Positions 57,655 to 64,000 of a stretch of DNA of 64,000 bases are shown here, in pieces. The translations under genes were made by a program, and so were the position numbers. Numbering within the stretch: position 1 is the first letter of the stretch; every line of letters begins with the position of its first letter. Origin of the DNA: Pseudomonas citronellolis (GTDB lineage: Bacteria > Pseudomonadota > Gammaproteobacteria > Pseudomonadales > Pseudomonadaceae); NCBI RefSeq assembly GCF_900112375.1, contig NZ_FOLS01000001.1:310001-374000 (forward strand), in the 5' to 3' direction. The notes under the pieces are model-generated. The model saw only the letters and a program-made list of their open reading frames with translations. It ran no database searches and was not told the DNA's origin.

Positions 57655-58902
57655 ATGATCCGCCCGACCAAGCACCGTCTCGTCTGCACCCTGGCCCTGG
57701 CCTCGGCCCTGCCGCTGGAGGCCCTGGCCGAAGGCTTCCTCGACGACGCCAAGTCCAGCCTGACCCTGCGCAACTTCTACATGAACCGCGACTACACCGG
57801 CGATGCCGCCCAGGGCAAGGCCGAGGAATGGACGCAGAGCTTCATCCTCGACTTCAAGTCCGGCTTCACCCAGGGCACCGTGGGCTTCGGCCTGGACGTG
57901 CTCGGCCTGTACAGCGTCAAGCTCGACGGTGGCCGCGGCACCGCCGGCACCCAGCTGCTGCCGGTGCACGACGATGGCCGCCCGGCCGACGACTTCGGCC
58001 GCCTGGCAGTGGCCGGCAAGGCGCGGGTATCGAAGACCGAGCTGAAGGTCGGCGAATGGGCGCCGGCGCTGCCGATCCTGCGTTCCGACGACGGCCGCTC
58101 GCTGACGCAGACCTTCCAGGGCGCGCAGCTCACCTCCAAGGAAATCGCCGGTCTGACCCTCTACGGCGGCGAGTTCCGCCAGAACAGCCCGCGCAACGAC
58201 GCCAGCATGGAGGACATGAGCCTGTTCAACCGCACGGCCTACACCTCCGACCGCTTCGACTTCGTCGGCGGTGAATACCGCTTCAACCACGAGCGCACCC
58301 TGGTCGGCCTGTGGAACGCCGAGCTGAAGGACATCTACCAGCAGCAGTACCTGCAGGTGCAGCACTTCCAGCCCGTGGGCGACTGGGTGCTGGGCGCCAA
58401 CCTGGGTTACTTCTGGGGTCAGGAAGACGGCAGCGCCAAGGCCGGCGACCTGGACAACCGCACCGCCTCGGGGATGTTCTCGGCGAAGGTCGGCGGCAAC
58501 ACCTTCTACGTCGGCCTGCAGAAGGTCATGGGCGACGACGAGTGGTTCCGCGTCAACGGCGCCAGCGGCGGCACCCTGGCCAACGACGCCTTCGGCTCCA
58601 GCTTCGAAAGCGCCAAGGAACACTCCTGGCAGCTGCGCCACGACTACGACTTCGCGGCCCTGGGCGTGCCCGGCCTGACCCTGATGAACCGCTACATCCA
58701 CGGCGACAACGTACACAACGCCAGCACCGACGACGGCACCGAATGGGCCCGCGAGAGCGAGCTGGCCTACACCGTGCAGTCCGGGCCGTTGAAAACGCTG
58801 AACGTCAAATGGCGCAACTCCAACATGCGCCGCGACTGGGGACGGACCAACAGCTTCGACGAGAACCGGTTGATCGTGAGTTATCCGTTGAACCTGTTGT
58901 AG
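57655..58902 (+). CDS. galP: OprD-family outer-membrane porin GalP
   Basis: 415 residues from ATG 57655 with GGAGAA 9 bases before. Signal peptide (LVCTLALASALPLEALA/EGF), then GFLDDAKSSLTLRNFYMNRD, the standard OprD-family opening, and an 18-strand barrel pattern to VSYPLNLL. Third gene of the galTAP operon, expected to admit gallate. Confidence 0.9.
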   Translation: MIRPTKHRLVCTLALASALPLEALAEGFLDDAKSSLTLRNFYMNRDYTGDAAQGKAEEWTQSFILDFKSGFTQGTVGFGLDVLGLYSVKLDGGRGTAGTQLLPVHDDGRPADDFGRLAVAGKARVSKTELKVGEWAPALPILRSDDGRSLTQTFQGAQLTSKEIAGLTLYGGEFRQNSPRNDASMEDMSLFNRTAYTSDRFDFVGGEYRFNHERTLVGLWNAELKDIYQQQYLQVQHFQPVGDWVLGANLGYFWGQEDGSAKAGDLDNRTASGMFSAKVGGNTFYVGLQKVMGDDEWFRVNGASGGTLANDAFGSSFESAKEHSWQLRHDYDFAALGVPGLTLMNRYIHGDNVHNASTDDGTEWARESELAYTVQSGPLKTLNVKWRNSNMRRDWGRTNSFDENRLIVSYPLNLL

Positions 58903-58922
58903 ACCCCACGCCGAGGCGCTTT

Positions 58923-58958
58923 CGTAGGATGGGTTGAGCTTGCGAAACCCATCCTACG
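58923..58958. repeat. GTAGGATGGG-type palindrome, copy 5 (short form)
   Basis: CGTAGGATGGGTT and AACCCATCCTACG arms around a ten-base loop, 21 bases after galP; can act as its terminator. Confidence 0.85.
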
Positions 58959-58973
58959 ATTGTCAGGCGCCCC

Positions 58974-59440
58974 CTGTAGGAGCGGACTTTGTCCGCGATC
59001 GCGGATGGAATCCGCTCCTACGCTGCCCCACCCACACCATTCCAATGTAGGAGCGCGCCCTGCGCGCGAAATCGCGGGCAGGGCCCGCTCCTACAGGTTT
59101 CCGCGAGGCATGGCATTCTCCCCCCGTAGGAGCGGACCTTGTCCGCGATAGCCGGAACCTCCGGCGCAATTCGCGGATGAGATCCGCTCCTACGCTACGC
59201 CACCCACACCATTCCCATGTAGGAGCGCGCCCTGCGCGCGAATCGCGGGCAGGGCCCGCTCCTACAGGTTTCCGCGAGGCATGGCATTCTCCCCCGTAGG
59301 AGCGGACCTTGTCCGCGATAGCCGGAACCTCCGGCGTGATTCGCGGATGAGATCCGCTCCTACGCTGCCTCACCCGCACCATTCCCATGTAGGAGCGGGC
59401 CCTGCCCGCGATTTCGCGCGCAGGGCGCGCTCCTACAGGG
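58974..59440. repeat. Tandem ~171-bp composite REP array inside the gal cluster
   Basis: Units containing GTAGGAGCGCGCCCTGCGCG, GGGCAGGGCCCGCTCCTAC, the spacer AGGTTTCCGCGAGGCATGGC, GTAGGAGCGGACCTTGTCC and CGGATGAGATCCGCTCCTAC repeat in the same order. Starts of the first element are at 59047, 59219 and 59389, giving periods of 172 and 170. It fills the gap between galP and the galR stop. Confidence 0.92.
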
Positions 59441-60638
59441 TGTGGGGCCCTGTCCCCTGGATCACCTCGCGGATGCTCTGCATCAACGCCGCCGACACCG
59501 GCGAATGCAGGCAGCCGCTGCGGCAGGTCAGGCCGATGGCGCGGGTGGTCTGTTGCAGCTGCACCGGCAGGCGGCACAGCTCGCCGGAGGCGATCTCGTG
59601 TTCCAGCTGGTGTGCCGACACCGCCGCGAGCATGTCCGAGCGCAGCAGCAGGCCGCGGATGGTCGCCAGGTCGCCGCTCTCCACCACCGGCCAGGGCGCG
59701 GCCATGCCCGAGGCGGCGAAGCAGGCGTCGAGCAGGCCCCGCGCCGGGGAGCCCGCGCGCGGCAATACCCAGCGCGCCCGCTGCAGTTCCGCTAGCTCGC
59801 GGGGGCCTTCCAGCAACGGGTGGCCACGGCGCGCCAGCAGCACCATCTCCTCGGTGAGCAGCGCCTCGCCGGCCAGGTCGCTGGCGTAGTCCGCCGAGCG
59901 CAGGGCGCCGAAGACGAAGTCCAGGTCGCCGGCGCGCAGCTCGGTGGCCAGCAGGTCGAACGGACTTTCGTTGGTGATCACCCGCACGCCGGGATGCTCG
60001 GCGGTGAGGCGGACGATGGCCTCGGGCAGGATGCGCGTGCGCCCCAGCGGCAGCGCGCCGACGTGCACCACGCCCTGCAGGCTGCCGCGCATGGCGCTGA
60101 GGTCGGTCTCGATGTGGCGCAGCTCGTTGAGCGCGCGGCGGATCGGAAAGAGGATCTCGTGGCTCGCCCGCGTCGGCTGCAGGCCGCGCGGGGTGCGCTC
60201 GAACAGTGGCCGGCCGCAGCCGCCCTCCAGCACCTTGAGCGCCGAACTGACCGCCGGCTGGCTGAGGCCGAAGTGGCTGGCCACGGTCTGCATGTGGCGC
60301 GTCTCGCAGAGCTTGACGAAGACCTCCAGGCGCCGCCCCTGGAACAGGTACAGCGGCTCTACCGGCGCCGCGCCCAGCACCCTGGGCACGCTCTCCAGCT
60401 CGGCCAGCACGCGGCGCGCGCGGGGCAGCACGCAGTCGCCGTAGTCGGTCAGGCGCATGCCGTTGGCGTGGCGCTCGAACAGCGGCGCGTCGAGCCGCGC
60501 CTCCAGCTCGGAGATGGCGCGGGTGACCACCGACTGCGCGCGGAACAGCGCCTCCGAGGCCCGCGACACGCTGCCCAGGTCCGCCACGCGGACGAAGGCG
60601 CGGACCTGCATCAGGTTCGGCAGCTCAAAGTCGCTCAT
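59433..60638 (-). CDS. galR: LysR-type regulator GalR with two N-terminal HTH domains
   Basis: 401 residues instead of the usual ~300. The first LysR HTH is at about 8-65 (VRAFVRVADLGSVSRASEAL, AQSVVTRAISELEARLDAPL); a second is at about 100-160 (LEVFVKLCETRHMQTVASHF, LSQPAVSSALKVLEGGCGRP). An effector-binding domain follows (VHVGALPLGRTRILPEAIVR..). P. putida GalR is similarly long. It is divergent from galBCD and convergent with galTAP, and should activate both with gallate. Confidence 0.88.
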   Translation of the reverse strand: MSDFELPNLMQVRAFVRVADLGSVSRASEALFRAQSVVTRAISELEARLDAPLFERHANGMRLTDYGDCVLPRARRVLAELESVPRVLGAAPVEPLYLFQGRRLEVFVKLCETRHMQTVASHFGLSQPAVSSALKVLEGGCGRPLFERTPRGLQPTRASHEILFPIRRALNELRHIETDLSAMRGSLQGVVHVGALPLGRTRILPEAIVRLTAEHPGVRVITNESPFDLLATELRAGDLDFVFGALRSADYASDLAGEALLTEEMVLLARRGHPLLEGPRELAELQRARWVLPRAGSPARGLLDACFAASGMAAPWPVVESGDLATIRGLLLRSDMLAAVSAHQLEHEIASGELCRLPVQLQQTTRAIGLTCRSGCLHSPVSAALMQSIREVIQGTGPHTL

Positions 60639-60794
60639 ATCCCCTCCCGGCGCGCAGCCCTACTCCGACGGGACTATGCCCAGCCCTCCCGACAAGCGCA
60701 ATAAGCAGAACGCATACCTCCAACAACTGAACGCATTAGTCCGCCGTGGCCCTCGGTGACATCCTCGACACATTCCCAACCGGAGCCCACCCAC
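60639..60794. promoter_or_regulatory. galR-galB divergent promoter region
   Basis: 156 bases, moderately AT-rich around 60695-60745 (GCAATAAGCAGAACGCATAC). Expected to carry the GalR binding site and both promoters; no clean LysR T-N11-A dyad was picked out by eye. Confidence 0.4.
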
Positions 60795-61529
60795 ATGAAC
60801 GCAGCACAAAAATCCGCCCTGGTGGTCAGCGCCCATTCCGCCGATTTCGTCTGGCGCGCCGGTGGCGCCATCGCCCTGCACGCCGAGCAGGGCTACGCCG
60901 TGCACATCGTCTGCCTGTCCTTCGGCGAGCGCGGCGAATCCGCCAAGCTGTGGCGCAAGGGCGAGATGACCGAAGAGAAGGTCAAGGCCGCGCGCCGCGA
61001 GGAAGCCCTGGCCGCCGCCGAAATCCTCGGCGCCAGCGTCGAGTTCTTCGACATCGGCGACTACCCGATGCGCGCCGACCAGGACACCCTGTTCCGCCTG
61101 GCCGACGTGTTCCGCCGCGTGCAGCCGGAATTCGTCCTCAGCCACTCGCTGAAGGACCCGTACAACTACGACCACCCGCTGGCCATGAACCTCGCCCAGG
61201 AGGCGCGTATCATCGCCCAGGCCGAAGGCTACAAGCCGGGCGAGAAGATCGTCGGCGCGCCGCCCGTATACGCCTTCGAACCGCACCAGCCGGAGCAGTG
61301 CGAATGGCGCCCGGACACCTTCCTCGACATCACCGGCGTGTGGGACAGGAAGTACGCCGCCATCCAGTGCATGGCCGGCCAGGAACACCTGTGGGAGTAC
61401 TACACCCGCGTCGCCCTGCAGCGCGGCGTGCAGGCCAAGCGCAACGTCGGCATCACCAGCGCGCGCAACATCGTCTACGCCGAAGGCTTCCAGAGCATCT
61501 TCCCGCGCGTGACGGAGAACCTGGCATGA
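60795..61529 (+). CDS. galB: 4-Oxalomesaconate hydratase GalB
   Basis: 244 residues from ATG 60795. PIG-L/LmbE-like zinc fold with His14-x2-Asp17 ([15 protein letters not shown]) in place of the usual HPDDE, and the second-shell His in [20 protein letters not shown]. This family member hydrates 4-oxalomesaconate to 4-carboxy-4-hydroxy-2-oxoadipate. Overlaps galC by four bases. Confidence 0.93.
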   Translation: MNAAQKSALVVSAHSADFVWRAGGAIALHAEQGYAVHIVCLSFGERGESAKLWRKGEMTEEKVKAARREEALAAAEILGASVEFFDIGDYPMRADQDTLFRLADVFRRVQPEFVLSHSLKDPYNYDHPLAMNLAQEARIIAQAEGYKPGEKIVGAPPVYAFEPHQPEQCEWRPDTFLDITGVWDRKYAAIQCMAGQEHLWEYYTRVALQRGVQAKRNVGITSARNIVYAEGFQSIFPRVTENLA

Positions 61530-62242
61530 GCGCGCTGATCGGCAAGACCGGCATCGTGGTGCGCAACATCCCCCGCGCAGCGCCGGAAGTGATCGACGAA
61601 CTCGGCCGCCTCGGCGTGGCCACCGTGCACGAGGCCCAGGGCCGCAAGGGCCTGCTGAACACCGGCATCCGCCCGATCCAGCAGGGCGTGGCGGTGGCCG
61701 GCAGCGCGGTGACCGTGCTGGTGGCGCCGGGCGACAACTGGATGTTCCACGTCGCCGTCGAACAGTGCCGCCCCGGCGACCTGCTGGTGGTGGCGCCCAG
61801 CTCGCCGTGCAGCGACGGCTATTTCGGCGACCTGCTGGCCACCTCGCTCAAGGCCCGCGGCGTGCGCGGCCTGGTCATCGACGCCGGCATCCGCGACAGC
61901 CACACCCTGCGCGAAATGGGCTTTGCGGTCTGGTCCAGGGCCATCAACGCCCAGGGCACGGTGAAGGAAGTGCTCGGCTCGGTGAACCTGCCGCTGCTGT
62001 GCGCCGGGCAACTGGTGAACGCCGGCGACATCATCGTCGCCGACGACGACGGCGTGGTCGTGGTGCGCCACGGCGAAGCGGCCCAGGTGCTGGAAGCCGC
62101 ACGCAAGCGCGCCGATTTGGAAGAACAGAAGCGCCTGCGCCTGGCCGCCGGCGAACTCGGCCTGGACATCTACGAGATGCGCCCGCGCCTGGCCGCCAAG
62201 GGCCTGCGCTACGTGGACAGCCTCGACGAACTGGGAGGCTGA
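61526..62242 (+). CDS. galC: 4-Carboxy-4-hydroxy-2-oxoadipate aldolase GalC
   Basis: 238 residues, RraA-like class II aldolase. [16 protein letters not shown] (about 115-130) carries the metal/substrate Arg-Asp pair, and [20 protein letters not shown] the pyruvate pocket. Splits the C7 acid into pyruvate and oxaloacetate. Coupled to galB (ATGA); galD follows after two bases. Confidence 0.94.
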   Translation: MSALIGKTGIVVRNIPRAAPEVIDELGRLGVATVHEAQGRKGLLNTGIRPIQQGVAVAGSAVTVLVAPGDNWMFHVAVEQCRPGDLLVVAPSSPCSDGYFGDLLATSLKARGVRGLVIDAGIRDSHTLREMGFAVWSRAINAQGTVKEVLGSVNLPLLCAGQLVNAGDIIVADDDGVVVVRHGEAAQVLEAARKRADLEEQKRLRLAAGELGLDIYEMRPRLAAKGLRYVDSLDELGG

Positions 62243-62244
62243 AC

Positions 62245-63324
62245 ATGAGCCAGACCCGCATCCCCTGCCTGCTCATGCGCGGCGGCACCTCCAAGGGCGC
62301 CTACTTCCTCGGCACCGACCTGCCCGCCGACGCCGGGTTGCGCGAGCGCGTGCTGCTGGCGGTGATGGGCTCGCCGGACAAGCGCCAGATCGACGGCCTC
62401 GGCGGCGCCGACCCGCTGACCAGCAAGGTCGCCATCGTCCAGGCCTCGCGCCGCGAGGACGCCGACGTCGACTACCTGTTCGCCCAGGTGCTGGTGGACG
62501 AGGCGCGGGTGGACTACGGGCAGAACTGCGGCAACATCCTCGCCGGCGTCGGCCCCTTCGCCATCGAGCGCGGCCTGGTGCCGGTGCGCGGCGCCAGCAC
62601 GGCGGTGCGCATCTTCATGGAGAACACCGGGCAGATCGCCGTGGCGCACGTCCCCACGCCCGACGGCGAGGTGGAATACGCCGGCGAAACCCGCATCGAC
62701 GGCGTGCCCGGCAGCGCCGCGCCGCTGGTGGTGGAATTCGCCGACGTGGCCGGCTCCAGCTGCGGCACCCTGCTGCCCACCGGCAACGCCCGCGACACTT
62801 TCGACGGCATCGAGGTCACCTGCATCGACAACGGCATGCCGGTGGTGCTGCTGCGCGCCGAGGACCTGGGCCGCAGCGGCTGCGAGAGCCGCGAGGAACT
62901 GGACGCCGACGCCGAGCTGAAGGCGCGCCTGGAATCCATCCGCCTGCAGGCCGGCCCGCGCATGAACCTGGGCGACGTCGGCCAGCGCAACGTGCCGAAG
63001 ATGTGCCTGGTCTCGGCGCCGCGCCAGGGCGGGGCGATCAACACCCGCTCGTTCATCCCGCACCGCTGCCATGCCTCCATCGGCGTGTTCGGCGCGGTGA
63101 GCGTGGCCAGTGCCTGCCTGGTGCAAGGCTCGGTAGCGCAGGACGTCGCTCGCGCTGGCAAAGGCGAGGTGCGGCGCCTGGCGGTGGAACATCCCAGCGG
63201 CGAATTCAGCGTGGAAATCCGCCTGAACGACGGGCGCATCGCCGGCTGCGGCCTGGTGCGCAGCGCGCGCCTGCTGTTCGACGGCCAGGTGTGCATTCCC
63301 CGCGCGGTGTGGGCCGGCCACTGA
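62245..63324 (+). CDS. galD: 4-Oxalomesaconate tautomerase GalD
   Basis: 359 residues, PrpF/diaminopimelate-epimerase-like fold. PCLLMRGGTSKGAYFLGTDL is the family start; NCGNILAGVGPFA and TNGNARDT-like LLPTGNARDTFDG carry the Cys/Lys region. Converts the keto form made by GalA to the enol form used by GalB. RBS GGAGG six bases before the start. Confidence 0.94.
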   Translation: MSQTRIPCLLMRGGTSKGAYFLGTDLPADAGLRERVLLAVMGSPDKRQIDGLGGADPLTSKVAIVQASRREDADVDYLFAQVLVDEARVDYGQNCGNILAGVGPFAIERGLVPVRGASTAVRIFMENTGQIAVAHVPTPDGEVEYAGETRIDGVPGSAAPLVVEFADVAGSSCGTLLPTGNARDTFDGIEVTCIDNGMPVVLLRAEDLGRSGCESREELDADAELKARLESIRLQAGPRMNLGDVGQRNVPKMCLVSAPRQGGAINTRSFIPHRCHASIGVFGAVSVASACLVQGSVAQDVARAGKGEVRRLAVEHPSGEFSVEIRLNDGRIAGCGLVRSARLLFDGQVCIPRAVWAGH

Positions 63325-63334
63325 CCCGGGCGAA

Positions 63335-63362
63335 CCGCGCGGCGCTCTGCCGCGCGGCTTTG
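63335..63362 (+). terminator. Terminator of galBCD
   Basis: Stem CCGCGCGGC / GCCGCGCGG with loop GCTCT, followed by CTTTG; 10 bases after the stop. Confidence 0.75.
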
Positions 63363-63391
63363 ACACAAATCATCGCAGTTGTAAAAAAACG

Positions 63392-63410
63392 GTAAATGCG
63401 AGTGATTCCA
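63392..63410 (+). promoter_or_regulatory. Fur-box-like site
   Basis: GTAAATGCGAGTGATTCCA resembles the AATGAGAATGATT Fur core (about 11 of 13 by eye) and lies 70 bases before an iron-siderophore binding protein gene. Confidence 0.55.
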
Positions 63411-63479
63411 ACTCGCTTCTGTCGTATCTATGGGCGTTTCCCAACCGCCCGCCATCTTCGGCGCCTCAGGAAAACCTCC

Positions 63480-64000
63480 ATGCAAGCCCGAGCCCTTCCC
63501 CTCTCCCGCCGCCTGCTGGCCTGCGCGGCCGCCGCCGTCACCAGCGCCTTCCTGCTCCTCCACCCCGCCGGCGCCAGCGCCGCCAGCCTGGACACCGCCT
63601 TCGGCCCGGTGCAGGTCAAGGACCACCCGCAGCGCGTGGTGGCCCTGGGCGAGAACACCCTCGACGCCGCCCTCGCCCTGGGCGTGCAGCCCCTGGGCGC
63701 GCTGGCCAGCCGCGGCGGCAGCGACATTCCCGAATACCTCAAGGCCAAGGCCGGCAAGCTGCCGCTGGTGGGCACCGTGCGCGAGGTCAACCTGGAGGCC
63801 GTGCTCAAGCTGCGCCCGGACCTGATCCTGGCCAGCCCCGGCCTGACCCGCGAGCAGTACGCCAAGCTCAGCCTGATGGCGCCCACCGTGGTGCCCAAGG
63901 GAGGGGCCCTGGAGGACTGGCGCGCGGCCTTCCGCACCTACGCCGCGGCCCTGGACAGGAACGCCGAGGCCGAGCAGCGCCTGAACGAACTCGACCAGCG
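63480..64000 (+). CDS. Iron-siderophore/haem ABC transporter substrate-binding protein (partial)
   Basis: The first 173 codons are present and the gene runs off the right edge. Signal peptide (LLACAAAAVTSAFLLLHPAG..ASA), then a FepB/FecB-type (Peripla_BP_2) domain: VKDHPQRVVALGENTLDAAL, ALGVQPLGALASRG, VGTVREVNLEAVLKLRPDLI, LASPGLTREQYAKLSLMAPT. Start at ATG 63480, after CAGGAAAACCTCC. The Fur-like site upstream supports iron uptake. Ligand unknown. Confidence 0.85.
   Translation, partial: MQARALPLSRRLLACAAAAVTSAFLLLHPAGASAASLDTAFGPVQVKDHPQRVVALGENTLDAALALGVQPLGALASRGGSDIPEYLKAKAGKLPLVGTVREVNLEAVLKLRPDLILASPGLTREQYAKLSLMAPTVVPKGGALEDWRAAFRTYAAALDRNAEAEQRLNELDQ

Noticed and set aside
58974..59440. 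CRISPR-like look of evenly spaced repeats
   Set aside because: The spacers are themselves repeated and the repeats are REP palindromes; no cas genes are present.

Overview
The window is GC-rich bacterial chromosome, almost certainly Pseudomonas and close to the P. aeruginosa group (compare P. citronellolis, P. nitroreducens, P. knackmussii). The reasons are near-identity to remembered P. aeruginosa QuiP, MotY, DinG and BfrB sequences, the gene order dcd / apbC-metG / rnfABCDGE-nth / gloA-argG-motY-pyrC-rnt-bfd-bfrB-grxD-argF, and dense Pseudomonas-type REP repeats (GTAGGAGCG.. and GTAGGATGGG..). The species cannot be fixed from sequence alone. No rRNA, tRNA, CRISPR array, prophage or insertion sequence was seen.

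Layout. 1-13.5 kb: a block matching the PAO1 esterase-to-quiP region in order. It holds a secreted glycoside hydrolase, DinG helicase, a CopD-like membrane protein, a collagen-like secreted protein with a DUF1145 protein, an OmpA lipoprotein, two SEC-C zinc proteins, a TRIC-type channel, a LEA2 lipoprotein and the acyl-homoserine-lactone acylase QuiP. 13.7-16.9 kb: basic amino acid importer hisJ-hisQ-hisM-hisP with a strong hairpin after hisJ. 17-19.5 kb: dcd, then a two-lipoprotein unit (SEL1-repeat and CsgG/HfaB-like). 19.5-30.4 kb: apbC, metG, a CcdA/CcdB toxin-antitoxin pair, the complete Rnf electron-transfer complex operon translationally chained to nth, and a small acidic protein gene.

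30.5-32.9 kb is a small accessory patch: a metallo-beta-lactamase-fold gene broken by one in-frame amber codon and a SphA-like outer-membrane protein. 32.9-45.8 kb: gloA, argG, motY, pyrC-rnt, the iron-storage pair bfd/bfrB (Fur-box-like site before bfd), an MFS exporter, grxD, a molybdopterin oxidoreductase, a lipoprotein, argF and a Fur-box-preceded FbpC-like ABC ATPase.

45.8-54.7 kb: a repeat-rich spacer, a two-gene signalling unit (periplasmic solute-binding protein plus membrane HD-GYP phosphodiesterase), phaG, ppnN, and a divergent MarR regulator / siderophore-interacting flavoreductase pair that shares two palindromic operators. 54.9-63.3 kb: a complete gallate catabolic cluster (galT-galA-galP, galR, galB-galC-galD) interrupted by a tandem ~171-bp composite REP array. 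Import (GalP porin, GalT symporter), ring cleavage (GalA), tautomerisation (GalD), hydration (GalB) and aldol cleavage (GalC) together convert gallate to pyruvate and oxaloacetate. The window ends inside a Fur-box-preceded iron-siderophore binding protein gene.
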